Origin: Pseudoips prasinana
Lineage: Eukaryota; Arthropoda; Insecta; Lepidoptera; Nolidae
Reading direction: 5' to 3'
Length of the DNA: 64,000 nucleotides
Assembly: GCA_951640165.1 (NCBI GenBank)
Contig: OX621252.1
Location: 1,024,501 to 1,088,500, forward strand
In this document: in pieces, positions 29,055 to 40,091 of the stretch
Position numbering within the stretch: position 1 is the first letter of the stretch
How the letters are laid out: every line of letters begins with the position of its first letter
Notes under the pieces: generated by a model
Databases searched by the model: none
Seen by the model: only the letters and a program-made list of their open reading frames with translations
What the model was told of the DNA's origin: nothing
Made by a program: the position numbers and the translations under genes

Positions 29055-29790
29055 ACGCCCGGTGTTTGAAGAGGAATAACATCCTTCGGTGTACGCAGCT
29101 GGTTGGAGACTTTGGAGATCGGACAATATACAGTCTTGATGTTCTCCAACCAGCTGCGTACACCGAAGGATGTTATTCCTCTTAAAACACCGGGCGTCTA
29201 CAGGTTTGAGTGCAACTGCGGTATGTTTTATATCGGCCAAACTAAAAGGTCTATTGCTGAAAGGGCCAAAGAACATGTCGCAGCTGTCCGGAACCGACAG
29301 GTTAATAAATCAGCAATAGCTGAGCACGTAGTCGACACAGGATCTCAACACTGGATTACAAATTTACACAAGCCACAGGTCCTCTCCACCGATCGTCACT
29401 ATTACTCCAGAATAGTACGTGAAGCGGTTGAAATAAAGAAACATATCAATTTCAACCGGGAAGACGGATACCGCCTCTCACCATCTTGGAATCCTGTAAT
29501 AACGAAGAGCCATCGTCGCGTAACCAACGTAGTGCGCCCGGGCGCTGATGTCATTAGTGTCGTGTGTACCGACAGTTTCGTAAAAATATCAAGACCAGGC
29601 GAGGGTAGATACCGAAACCCGAGCTTCACGGAGACGACGCTGCCGAGCCACACCAGTCGATCCGTGACCACGGCTGGTGCAATCCATGCCGAAACGTCGG
29701 GTAACCAAGGTAATGATTTACCTAAATATTTATCGCGATGAGACCCGTGTCCACAGTATATAAAAAATGTGTACAAATCGCGAAAGTTTA
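29055..29790 (+). mobile_element. Penelope-like element fragment with GIY-YIG endonuclease
   Basis: An open frame of 212 codons (29103-29741) has PLKTPGVYRFECNCGMFYIG followed by QTKRSIAERAKEH, the GIY-YIG nuclease that ends Penelope-like retroelements. The RT is missing, so this is a 5'-truncated copy. Upstream, 29055-29109 is an inverted copy of 29143-29197 around a 33-base loop, so the start of the frame reads out of inverted sequence. Such inverted 5' junctions are common in Penelope insertions. The nuclease domain has no stops. Confidence 0.85.
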
Positions 29791-29860
29791 AAAACATTAA
29801 TTTGACAATAATATATTGGAGAAGAATCTAATGACATTTAAATCAGTGTACAGTGCCGCA

Positions 29861-30779
29861 AACTTATCTGACCCGCTGGCAGCGTCGCTTTTATCGCATT
29901 TAGTGTTGCTAGTAACTATTTTTTGCAATAAAGTGGGTAAAAATAATATGCACATTGTAACGTAAATATTACTTCACTAAAAAGCAAACAAATACTGTCT
30001 TTATATTTTTATACAATAATTATGATCATTTACATAAAATGTATGCTGAGTGTTGTCTAACGGAGATAATCCAGGTATTATTATGTCACCGGAATGGTTT
30101 AATTCAGAAGTCATTTCATCATCATCATTATCGGAATCACTGCTTTCACTTTCACTATCATTACCTAAATGAATGATGAAAGGCTCGTCCAAGTATCCAT
30201 CCCTTTTTTGATACGCATTTTCAATATTTTTTTACATGATTGCAATGCTTTTGCCATTCATTGACTGTTATTTTATCAAAAGCTTCTGCATAGGATTCAG
30301 AATTCGATCTACCAATATTCTGTTCTGCTATAAATTTTTGCATCTGCTTGCTCTTTTTCTTTCACAAGTTTTGTTACAAATCGCTCCCGGACACCTACAA
30401 AGTTAATAGCAAAAAATAATTAAATAATGAATATTTTAAAATATGTATTTTAATTTAAAGTGCGAGGGGGAGTTTCGTATTTTTTCAGAAGCTGACAACA
30501 CTAACCTGTAGCAGCAGCTACGCGTTCATACAACTTATTGAAGGGTATAATTGGTGCCTGAAGGCGTTTTTCTTCCTTCATATAATTCAATACTTGTAAT
30601 ATAACGTTCCTCGCATCACTTTTTAAAGCTTTCGGCATTATTCACAATTAAAAACCTCAAAAAGAAAAATAAATACGCGCAACAAACAATCAATGGCAGG
30701 AATGTCATGGAATAACAGCCGATTGACATTTCAAACTGGCGTCGTTAGTTCTACTTTTGGCCACCGGGCCAGATAAGTT
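29861..30779 (-). mobile_element. Internally deleted DDE transposon (IS630/Tc1-like), 919 bp
   Basis: Inverted termini AACTTATCTGACCCGCTGGC (29861-29880) and its complement with two mismatches (30760-30779) bound the segment. The coding remnants inside correspond to the two ends of one transposase, with the catalytic core removed. The target duplication is not clear. Confidence 0.65.
30001..30638 (-). pseudogene. Transposase remnant: N-terminal exons and C-terminus only
   Basis: Exon 1 (30638-30506) starts MPKALKSDARNV and ends at donor GTTAGT. A 111-bp intron ends CTTTGTAG, and exon 2 (from 30394) continues GVRERFVTKLVKEKEQ until a stop. The following frame has EAFDKITVNEWQKHCNHV and an acidic tail (FIIHLGNDSESESSDSD), which is the usual C-terminus of insect DDE transposases of this type. 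No DDE residues remain, so it is non-functional. Confidence 0.6.
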
Positions 30780-31284
30780 AAAAGACGAAAGAAGAAAGTG
30801 TAAAAGACAGAACCAGCAGCATACGAGTACATTACAAAATATATCGTAACTACTGAAGATTGTGCCGTGTGTCGTTACTCCTTGAAGCTTTTCCACTAAA
30901 ACTTTCTAATACCACTCTACGGACTTTTTGTACAGTCAGTCATGTAGTAAAACTTCATTAGTGGCGTTGTACACTTTGGGATGTGTAAAAATGGTAAACT
31001 CGCGTCAGGACACGTGACCTGATTGAATCTTTCTTTAGAGGGTCTTTTTTAATTCACACTGGCCGTTATTACACTCACATGACCGCACCATATTTTATTG
31101 TTTTTTTTTATTATTATGTATGATTTTAAACAGCCTAAACTATCCTAACCAAATTTAGTTCTAAGTATTTTTAAAATTTATTTCCACCAATTTGCAACAA
31201 GCAATTACTATGAGTCTTTCTATGCCGCCTTTGGGTGGCACCTTTGTGTGGGAAGTAGCATTTTCCACTCGCTACTCGGATCGA

Positions 31285-31600
31285 TTAAACACTTTTTTTT
31301 TTATATGAGAGGGCGACAAACGAGCAAGTGGGTCACCTGATGGTAAGTGATCACCGCCGCCCATGGACACTCGCGACACCATACGATTCTCGAGTGCGTT
31401 GCCTGCCTTTTAGAGTCAGCAAACAGGTGTTGCTGACCCTTCCCCCCACCCCAATGAGCTCTGGCGACCTTACTCACACTCGGAAACACAACATTAAAAT
31501 TATTAATGTTATTATTAAGGAATGTCTTCTGTAAGGTGGAGGTACTTCCCAGTCGGTCTGCTCTTTGAGCGAATGAACGCTATGCCCTACCTCACTTAAA
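31285..31600 (+). repeat. Dispersed repeat, copy 1 (about 300 bp)
   Basis: The block GCAAGTGGGTCACCTGATGG ... CACCCCAATGAGCTCTGGCG ... GAGCGAATGAACGCTATGCC recurs in reverse at 48055-48350 with about 90% identity by eye. It resembles a widespread lepidopteran LINE 3' region, but I cannot assign the family. Confidence 0.8.
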
Positions 31601-31779
31601 CTACTTTCAGAGTATGAGAAATAAAAAAATAGTAGATAGTTCTCACTTCTATCACCAGTTCTCAAAGACTGCCCCGCATGTACAAGTATTATGGGTCACA
31701 CAATCGAACCCAGGACACGAAGTGGAGAAGCGACTGTTTTAACTGCTCACCACACGTGCTTTTTTATAATAGCAATTTT

Positions 31780-32330
31780 TAGGGTTCCGTAGCCAAATGG
31801 CAAAAACAGAACCCTTATAGATTTGTCATGTCTGTCTGTCTGTCCGTCCGTATGTCACAGCCACTTTTTTCCGAAACTATAACAGCTGTACTGTTGAAAC
31901 TTGGTAAGTAGATGTATTCTGTGAACTGAATTAAGATAGTCACACAAAAATAGAAAAAAAAACAATAATTTTTAGGGTTCCCCATACATAGAACTGATTC
32001 TCAATTTCTTTTTTTCAGCGTACCGATACATGTGGGTTATCTATGGATAGGTCTTCAAAAATAATAGTAAGGTTTCTAATATCATTTTTTTCTAAACTGA
32101 ATAGTTTGCGCGAGAGACATTTCCAAAGCGGAAAACTGTGTTTTCCCCCCGGTAACTTCTAAAATAAGAAAATGATAAAACTAAAAACGTATATGATGTT
32201 CATTATCATGTAAACTTCCACCGAAAATTGGTTTGAACGAGATCTAGTAAGTAGTTTTTTTTAATACGTATTAAGTCCTAACCCATAATTTACCTTTCAT
32301 TCAATCAACTCAAATACTTGCTACTACGGA
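31780..32330. repeat. AGGGTTCCG-type lepidopteran repeat
   Basis: AGGGTTCCGTAGCCAAATGG, the GTCTGTCTGTCTGTCCGTCC run and the second AGGGTTCCCCATACATAG are hallmarks of a very common lepidopteran repeat. A relative lies at 45431-45710 in this window, and a fragment is near 54490-54545. Confidence 0.65.
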
Positions 32331-33189
32331 ACCATTGGCCGCTTTTTTTGATTTTGTTTAATTGAACTCAAGTCAAAACTCAACTGATACAGCCATATCC
32401 GGACGTAGCCGTAAGCAGCATGTAAGTTTAAATACATAATGTAAATTGCTGTGTTAAAAGCGATGCCTATTGCTCTTCTTGGATGGGACACCAGGGTAAC
32501 CACTACCCGGGCGTCGGAGTTGTTCAGCCAACCATTAGACCTCTGACATGATTTAACGCGCGCGTGATCTCCAAAGCACAGAGAGAGAGAGAGTCTCAAA
32601 AATTAAATCATTTTGATGGTCATCCTTCTAAAGACTGACAGCGTTCCTATGTGCTTTACCTCAAGGTTAGTTTTAATATATAATACATGAGGCTGTGTTA
32701 ATAGCGATGCCTCATGGGCCATTATTATGCTCAAATTCGAATGTGTTTATTGCAAAAAGTGTATTTTTAGATCAAGTTCAGCCTATTTGTATGCGCGGCC
32801 CGTCCTGGCCGACAATACGTTGCATATTTTAGCCTGGATTGATTTCTGCCAGCTATTTTATTACTAAAATAAGCCGATTATAATTGTTAATTGGTGTTTT
32901 TGTGGTTTTTACGTGTGATGGCCTTCGAATGTAGGGAAGGCCTGACCGCATTTGCATGTGTTTATCTCTGTGGGAACCTTATCTGTTAGCCTGGTTCTGT
33001 ATAAAACCGCTAGGTATTGTTGTATTTTAGGTACTTATAGGCATAGTGTGTGTGGTTAGGGACCCTGACTCTTGAGCCAGAGGTCGTGAGTTATCAGAAT
33101 GCCAGCTTGAAGTGCACTAGGCATTCCAGGTACTATAACACTCGCCATAGTTAGCAACGCCCCGTAGGTACGGCAGCGGTATTACAAGA
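32331..33189. other. Repeat-rich intergenic DNA
   Basis: The phrase GCTGTGTTAA(A/T)AGCGATGCCT occurs near 32451 and 32694, marking two fragments of one repeat. A degenerate tRNA-like head (TGGTTAGGGACCCTGACTC ... GTCGTGAGTT) is at about 33048-33095. No gene is seen. Confidence 0.5.
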
Positions 33190-33590
33190 GCAGATTTTCA
33201 ATGATACCACAAATTAATAGGAATAGAAATTCTTTAATGTATAAGATTTTATAACAAATTTCCCAATGATATTAGAGAATTGTCTACGAATAAGTTTAAA
33301 AGAATTATTAAAGCCAAATTGTGTAGCAGGGCATATTACAAAATTTCTGATTATTTAAGTGATAAAAGTGCTTGGGATGGAGTTGTTCTGAGTCAACACA
33401 CATGATTGTAATTAATCTTAAGTATATTTTATTTTAAAAAAGGATTCCTACTGAGTTTTCTGGCAGTGTTTCTCAGTAGCTGCCACGTCATGCACTGCAC
33501 GGTAGGGTAAAAAAAATATGACGATTCCACATAAATGTAAAATTTTTACGGAATTAAGTTACTTTGACTTTGACTTTATTTGACCAATAG
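33190..33590 (+). mobile_element. LINE 3' fragment (CR1/Jockey-like)
   Basis: A frame at about 33231-33404 reads FYNKFPNDIREL, TNKFKRIIKAKLCSRAYY and ISDYLSDKSAW before a stop, the C-terminus of insect LINE reverse transcriptases. A 3' UTR and a short TTTGACTTTGACTT tail follow. The 5' end is truncated. Confidence 0.75.
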
Positions 33591-33721
33591 TGTGATGATT
33601 ACAAGTAGTATGAAATACAATCTCCAGTAGTCAGGTACTCAGGTAATAAAGATTGTCAACACTTTTTCAGGAATTCCCTTTGGGAGGAAAAAAAAAATTA
33701 GAAAGCCACATTTATAATGTA

Positions 33722-33852
33722 CAGACGCCAGCACATCCGGCTAACCCAATCTGTCAAATTACTTTTATAGATTTTCAGCTTTATCACAAATAAGGTTCAC
33801 TTTCAATTGAGGAAATTTGACAGATTGGGGTAGCTTGATGTGCTGGCGTCTG
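33722..33852. mobile_element. MITE (CAGACGCCAGCACATC family), copy 1
   Basis: This 131-bp element has inverted ends CAGACGCCAGCACATC. The inner halves are also complementary (AATCTGTCAAATT). TA precedes the left end. A second copy is at 55840-55973. Confidence 0.85.
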
Positions 33853-33904
33853 ACTTATATTTATTTGTTAAAATCGGTGCAGTTGCTGTTAAGAAGACTC
33901 TAGT

Positions 33905-33975
33905 CATAGTGTGTGTGGTTAGGGACTGCTAAGCCAGATGTCGTGAGTTCGATCCCCACCTACGGCAATTCTTTA
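33905..33975 (+). repeat. tRNA-derived SINE head
   Basis: It has an A-box-like TGGTTAGGGAC and B box GAGTTCGATCCCCACC but no full cloverleaf. A related, more degenerate copy is near 33048. Confidence 0.55.
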
Positions 33976-34350
33976 TGTGTTAAGATTTTATTTTGTATAT
34001 AATGTATTTTAATATTATTTGTCTTTTATGTGTATAGACTTTTGACAATAGAACCTTAATGGTCGAATTTCGAACAAGCGTAATCTCTAGGAGAAGAGTA
34101 AAAACTAAACCATTATTAACTAAGAACTAAATCCAAATATAATACTGTTATATATTTTATACCGTTAGTAACGAACGTTCCCAGAAAACTAGCAGCAATA
34201 CCAAAAATAAGTAAAACATCTGCCATCATTATCAAAACATAGCGCCTCAACAAGGCGAGCAGCAATTTCTTTATAACTTTGGCCCCCGGTCCCAAAGGTC
34301 ATAACATTTCCATCACAAACTGAAACGGCAAAAATATGAAATCGGTATCA

Positions 34351-35291
34351 AGTGGGTACACTACATTAATACGAAAAACTTTATTCCGACAGTCACAAAT
34401 ACGAATTTCAAAATACCGATTTTGATAATTCCGAATGGTTCAAAATTCTAAATATTCCAACTCTTTTCATTACTCCTAGTTTTATAATTCCTGAATTTCA
34501 ATATTCCTAACGTTTATAATTACTATTCTCAAAATACCGAGCTTTAATAGATCGAATAACAAAAAGGCCGACTTAATGATAATTCGAAACATCAACAATT
34601 CGAATAAAAATATTTTGTTTTCTAACCTAACCTAACCCAAATTATTCGCAAAACAATAGACCCCTCTATTGTTTTGCGATCTGGCCCTCGGCGGCTGCAC
34701 GCAACATGCAAGCAGGCATGCAGCATGAAAGCAACATGCAGCAGGCAGGCAGCAGGCATACAGCATGCATGTAACATGCAGCAAGAATTGTTTCTGTCAC
34801 GGCTCCAGCGCTGCGGGGTCGGGGCGGGCCCACGCGAGTTTATCATCGCAGATGGTTTTAATGCTCATCATAGCAGCTTCAGCTTGGCCGAGGCGTAGCC
34901 GGCCAGCCTCAGCCGCGGCGGCGGGCCTTCAAATCACCTGCTCCTCAGCTTAAATTATACTCTAGGGTAGGACAGACAAGACTGCGTGGAGTCGGTTTTG
35001 CAGCGATTCGTTACTGTCACAAAACTTGTAGTAGAACATGTTGACTTTTAGTTTATTTGAAGTATTGAAAATCGGAATGTCGTTTTTCGGGAGAACCCTT
35101 CGAGCATTTAACTCTTGGAATTATGAAAATCGGAAAACTAACAAATCGCATTTACGCCATTCGGTAAAAAGAAATTCGTGATCTTTAATACTAGACATTA
35201 AAATTCTTAGGTATTATGAAATTCGGACATTTGAAAATCGGAAGACCAAAATTCGGAATAAAGTATTTCGGAGTATTCGGGTGTTCCCAGT
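34351..35291. mobile_element. Foldback-like non-autonomous DNA element, 941 bp (candidate)
   Basis: Outer termini A(G/C)TGGG(T/A)ACAC face each other and share an inner block ending ACTTTATTCCGA. Both arms (about 34351-34620 and 35030-35291) are arrays of short, degenerate AATTCCGA/AATACCGA-like motifs in opposite orientation. They surround a GC-richer core with CAGCATGCA-type repeats. Flanks GGTATCA and GGTAATCA are similar, a possible imperfect 7-8 bp target duplication. No coding capacity. Confidence 0.5.
34647..34678. repeat. 13-bp perfect hairpin in the foldback-like element
   Basis: CGCAAAACAATAG pairs with CTATTGTTTTGCG around ACCCCT. Confidence 0.8.
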
Positions 35292-35446
35292 GGTAATCAA
35301 GGATATTTTTTATTTCTTTGAAATTTACACGAAAATTTGAACAACCCGTTAAAAATTTAGCTGAATTTAAACAAATGTTAACATTACCAAGCTACATAAT
35401 GTTTACGCTACCTACTCGATTCTTATTTACATACACAATACAAATA

Positions 35447-37038
35447 CACACATCAACAAAGTCTAGGGATACGTTATTTTGAAATCAAACATGGCTTTAT
35501 TGTTTAAAACCTATTTAGTTTCCTTAAAAAGTTTATTTACAGATTTAAACCTTGTCTATTCTTTATTCAAAATTTAAAAATTAAAATGATAAACAAATGA
35601 AAACACGCAAAGCACAGCGCAATCTTGAGTTGTATCTAATTTCAAGAAGTTGCATTAAAATTTTTTTTGCGTGTTAATTGAAGAAAACCTGATAAATTGT
35701 TTTATTTTCTTTTCTCAATTGGTTGTGTAAGCTTTTTAGCGTCATGCCACGCCATCATTTGAGTCGAGATGAAATGTTACGGGCAGTTGGCATGTTACAA
35801 AACGGTGCTATTCAACGCGTCGTTGCTGAGTCTCTGGGCACAAGCCAAAATGTGGTATCCAGGCTGTGGTCACGTTATCGCGCTACTGGAGATGTGGCAG
35901 AACGGCACACAGGTAGATATCGTGTTACCACTCAGAGACAGGATCGATTTCTCCAAATGACCGCCAGAAGACTACCCAATATCACAGCGATGCAACTAGT
36001 GCAAAGGCTCCAGGAGGGTCAGCAGCTGCTGGTGAGCGACCAAACCGTGCGAAGGAGGCTGCATGAAGTTGGTCTTCATGCTCGCAGACCGCTACGAGTC
36101 CCAGCGCTGCGACGTGGCAATCGCGGTAGGCGACTTTTATGGGCTCAAGAACATTTGACATGGAGTGATCAACAATGGTCATTGGTGCTGTTCACTGATG
36201 AGTCCCGCTATGGATTTCATCCAGATTCGAGACGAACACGCGTTTGGAGAACTCCAGGCAGGGTCAGCCGTCTCCGACATCCACAGGAGGTCCACTCTTA
36301 CCAAGGCGGGACAATTATGGTGTGGGCAGGAATACGAATCGGCGGACGAACCCAACTCATTTGGATTCAGGGCAGCATGACTGCCCATAGATACCGTGAG
36401 GAGGTAGTAGAACGTGTCATTGTCCCGCTCAGGGCCCTAACGGGGCAAGAATTTCAGCTCATGCATGACAATGCACCTTCCCATACAGCGCGGCTGGTGA
36501 GGGCCGCCCTTCGAGAACACGATGTTCAGGTATTAGATTGGCCTCCACAGTCGCCAGACTTAAACCCAATTGAACACGCCTGGGACATGTTACAGCGAAG
36601 AGCATTGAGGGATTTTCCGCCCAACTTGACAACAGAAGAACAACTTTTCGAACATTTAAAAAGAACTTGGGACTGCATACCCCAGCAAGACATTGACACC
36701 TTAATTTTAAGTATGGAAAATCGTTGCCGCTGTGTGATTAATGTTAGAGGAGGAAATACCGATTACTGATTATCAGATTTGGTAAGATTTTTATTCATTT
36801 AATTCGAATGAATAATTTTATAAGAATAAAATGTTTTTGTTCACTCAGTAATTTTCTATGGCTTAATTAATTTAAGACTTTTATTAATTAGAAAAACAAA
36901 ATCGCATCGTGTTGTTAATGTTTAAATATCGGCCATGAAATTATCTTTAATTCTTCCATTTACAGTCATAACAAAATGTTTATAGTTTTCTAGATAATCA
37001 ATGAAATGTTCAATATCCCTAGATTGTGTTGATGTGTG
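35447..37038 (+). mobile_element. Tc1-like DNA transposon, copy 1 (1592 bp, intact)
   Basis: TA target duplications (35445-35446 and 37039-37040) bound inverted termini starting CACACATCAACA and matching for about 26 bp with two mismatches. One uninterrupted transposase gene fills the middle. The length is identical to copy 2. Confidence 0.95.
35744..36769 (+). CDS. Tc1-like transposase (DD34E), copy 1
   Basis: The 341-aa protein starts MPRHHLSRDEML at the first ATG; upstream codons open only from a TTG. It cuts and reinserts the element. An N-terminal helix-turn-helix (about 10-60) is followed by a second DNA-binding region with basic residues and a DDE core. The catalytic residues are D152 (FTDES), D242 (HDNAPSH) and E277 (PDLNPIEHAWD), with 34 residues between the last two. 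The protein is identical to that of copy 2, and no lesion is seen. Confidence 0.95.
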   Translation: MPRHHLSRDEMLRAVGMLQNGAIQRVVAESLGTSQNVVSRLWSRYRATGDVAERHTGRYRVTTQRQDRFLQMTARRLPNITAMQLVQRLQEGQQLLVSDQTVRRRLHEVGLHARRPLRVPALRRGNRGRRLLWAQEHLTWSDQQWSLVLFTDESRYGFHPDSRRTRVWRTPGRVSRLRHPQEVHSYQGGTIMVWAGIRIGGRTQLIWIQGSMTAHRYREEVVERVIVPLRALTGQEFQLMHDNAPSHTARLVRAALREHDVQVLDWPPQSPDLNPIEHAWDMLQRRALRDFPPNLTTEEQLFEHLKRTWDCIPQQDIDTLILSMENRCRCVINVRGGNTDY

Positions 37039-37719
37039 TATTACCGGAATGCCAGATATGGCGCTGACTTTTGAAGGTCATATCGTCACCATTATATTGG
37101 TTATTAGTCGAATACATATCTACCATCAATAAAGACTCTCATTCTTACTCTTAGAGTCTCTTATAGGTCGTACATTTTCGCTTAAGGGGTCGTGGATTCA
37201 GTTCCTGTACCGAACAATTTGATTCTCGAAAGATTTGTTGGTTGGGGGACTACCCTCCGTGCCTGGGAGAGCACGTTCAACAGTCGGACCCGGCTGTTAT
37301 GTGAGAAGCCAAAAGGTCTGTGTACTATACCTCTATATGAATATAAGAATCCCGTTTCTGGTGGTACCGACATGTTATAGCAATCGCCAATGACACGCGC
37401 TCAACCTTGTCACTGAAATGATAGACTTTATTTGCTTGTTTACTAAATAACATGTTATTAGATGACAAGAAATATACATAATAGACATATTTTAAGCGGA
37501 ATGTTTACTTTCCATCACAATAGGTTCCCTGTTATGGTAGAATTAAATTGACGCCCATAAATAAATAAAGATTATGGTAGCAGTACACATGACCTACAGC
37601 GCACATACAAACAGCACTACTGTTATTCCCGCATTATCGGTCGTCATTCGGGGCTATAATACGATAGCTATTTACTATTAAAATTAAATAAACACTTAAT
37701 CTTGTGAAAAAATGCAGAG
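37039..37719. other. Intergenic DNA, SINE-like fragment inside
   Basis: At about 37180-37375 GGGTCGTGGATTCAGTTCC resembles a degenerate B box region. Otherwise nothing is recognised. Confidence 0.4.
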
Positions 37720-37971
37720 CCAGGGCCTCTACCAGCTAAGTCACCGAACATCGATTTATTAAATGGTGTTCAAATAAATATAGGTTAAAAATGACATAAT
37801 CAATCGTTAAATCGGCTTCAACGTTGACAATCAATTCCAGACCATTTACGACATCACATCATGTGCTCATGGAAGGCGATTTAACGATTGATTAAGTCAT
37901 TTTTAACCTTTATTTATTTGAACATCATTTAATAAATCGATGTTCGGCGCTTTAGCCGGTAGAGCCCCAGG
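37720..37971. mobile_element. Long-TIR MITE (GGGGCTCTACC family), copy 1
   Basis: About 100-bp inverted repeats run from both ends (CTCTACCAGCTAAG ... CTTTAGCCGGTAGAG, then GGTTAAAAATGAC / GTCATTTTTAACC and ATCGTTAAATCG). No coding. Copy 2 is at 53410-53642. Confidence 0.82.
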
Positions 37972-38109
37972 TGTCCTTACCGCTGCGTAAGTGATCTATC
38001 TGATATGTCGACAGAAGAGTGGCAGCTAACGTGGTTCAATTACAGAGCGTAGACGTGTTTTAGGGGCACAGTAAACTGCAAGTTCTGGTTCTCCTTAAAT
38101 CATGTCGGG

Positions 38110-38310
38110 GAACTACTGGACACCATAAACTCTAATGGGAGATGGAACTCGCTCTGGGCGACGGAGGCGGATATCAACACCCTATCATATCCGGTGCAGG
38201 GCGTAGAAGTCGTCCCGTGGCAATATCAACTAGAGAACGGCAGCAGATTCTTCTGTGTACTCTGATCATCATACTGCTAACACCAACCTGTCTGCCAACG
38301 TGGCGGTTAT
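38110..38310. repeat. Composite lepidopteran repeat fragment
   Basis: It shares the GTAGAAGTCGTCC / CCGTGG ... CTGCCAACGTGGCGG style with 7263-7515, 52617-52845 and 53775-54030. Confidence 0.5.
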
Positions 38311-38319
38311 AATATAATA

Positions 38320-38572
38320 ATAATATCCTGGGACATTATTCACACAAGGCCATCTGATCCAAACTAAGCGGAGCTTGTACTATGGAAACCAGATAAATAG
38401 AAATACTAACTTTTATTTTTGTAAATATGTACTTATATAGATAATTACACCCAAACTCAGGACAAACAGACATGTTCATGCACACAAATATCTTTCCTGG
38501 GTGGGGCAATCGACCCCACGACCTGCGGCGTGAAAGGCAAGTATTAACCAACCACGCCAATCAGCCCTATGG
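38320..38572 (-). mobile_element. SINE with alternative tRNA head
   Basis: Its 3' part (AACTAAGCGGAGCTTGTACT) resembles the S1 SINE tail, but the head region (GGGTGGGGCAATCGACCCCA on the plus strand) differs from S1. It belongs to a related family with a different tRNA ancestor. Confidence 0.6.
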
Positions 38573-39222
38573 GATATAATTCCCAATATGGCTCTGACAT
38601 GGCTTAAGGACTGTTGTCTTATGACTACAACCGGAACCGACAGCTTAACGTGCCCTTCGAAACACCGAGACGCCCAGAAATTAAAGCACTTTGGCGATCA
38701 CCCATCCATATACTGACCGCGAGGCTAGTTGCTTCACCTCTCCGATCACTTATAGACTGGCGGATCATTTAGCCATCAGCGTTTTCATAATTACTCATTA
38801 TTAGGAGCCCCTGACTTGTAAATACGTGGACCCCTTGTTATCGAGAAAGATGATAACATAGATAAGTAGAAGTCCTAAGTACGTTTGCATATAGGAGAAG
38901 GCATCCATGATAAATATTAGCTTACGTATTCAGTTCGGGTATTTACGCCAGGTCCGTGCTGGTCATCAAAGTGCTGCGGGTGATTGAGGGCCTGCCTCCC
39001 GACAGGCTGATGACTATTGATGGCTCACGGCTCAAAGACAACCGCCAACGGATTGTGATTTGATTCTAAATTACATGAGGAAAGTATAATATCTGAGGTT
39101 TATTGTACTCTATGTGATAGCGCTTAGGTTATGGACATACAAATGAGGGACATTCAACATAAACCTGAATATTCTGTACATTTATTATGATGAGTGATGG
39201 TCAGATCCTGAGAGCTCTATGG

Positions 39223-39312
39223 ATAGAATAAAACCAATGGGGGATAGTACAAAAGATCCTGAAGGTTCGAAGTGCTGTACGCAAGTAAACCCCAACCAAG
39301 ATAAGATGGTCA
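39223..39312 (+). repeat. LINE 3' UTR fragment
   Basis: It matches the sequence downstream of the LINE frame at 40745-40825 (ATAGTACAAAAGATCCTGAA). Confidence 0.6.
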
Positions 39313-39830
39313 GATCTTTACAAAAGCTGGTCTAATAACTAAACCCGGCCAACCGTGAGTTATTTATTCCTTGAATTATGTGGGACATGGTTATGCTACT
39401 GTCAAAGTTTTTTAGCCTTTATTTATTTATGGTTCATCATCAACGGCAACCTTATATATAACCTTATATAGTTATTAAGATTACATGTAAAAAAATATAT
39501 TGACAAAATGTGTGAACTTAAACCTTATGTAAACATCCTGTATGTGCCACATTTTTAAGCGAAATAAAATACTTACTTGCTTAATTACTAAGCCTCCGCT
39601 AACTATACGTCTGTCAGCGGATTGAATCTCATAAACCGTGACAGGTAAACAGTTGAAATTTCACCGTGTGTGTGAATTTCAATTGCTGCTTTAACAAAAA
39701 AAAAATATAACATCTAAAAACAAAATATAACAAATAAATAAAAATGAATGTGCTTTAGCCCACAGAACTGAAGTACAACTTAGATATACGACACGTTACT
39801 AGCTGTGACTGAAAGACAGAAAGATAATGT

Positions 39831-40091
39831 CGGTCACCGTAGCCTAGTTGGTAGTGCTCCTGCCCACGAAGCTTGTGGTCCTGGGTTCGAAACCCGGTAA
39901 GTCCAAATATTTGTGTGATGAGCACGAATAATTGTTTCTGAGTCATTGATGTTTTCTATGTATATAAGTATTTATCTATCTATATAAGTATGTATATCGT
40001 CGCCTGGTACCCATAGTACAAGCTTTGCTTAGTTTGGGGCTAGGATGATCTGTGTGACATTGTCCCCAGATATTATTATTATTATTATTAA
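39831..40091 (+). mobile_element. S1 SINE, tRNA-derived, copy 1
   Basis: Head CGGTCACCGTAGCCTAGTTGG with B box GGGTTCGAAACCC, a body with TATATAAGTATTTATCTATC, a 3' part AGTACAAGCTTTGCTTAGTT and an (ATT)n tail. There are five copies in the window. Confidence 0.85.

Noticed and set aside
34622..34639. Short CCTAA repeats resembling insect telomeric DNA
   Set aside because: Only about three units, inside a foldback-like repeat; too short to mean a telomere or interstitial telomeric site.
36165..36388. Extra frames inside the Tc1 transposase (and mirror frames at 60455-60861)
   Set aside because: Shadows of the DD34E gene; present identically in both copies only because the copies are identical.
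39831..39905. SINE heads as tRNA genes (also 44947, 57832, 61857, 62543)
   Set aside because: A and B boxes are present, but each head continues into a repeated SINE body and lacks a proper acceptor stem and terminator.
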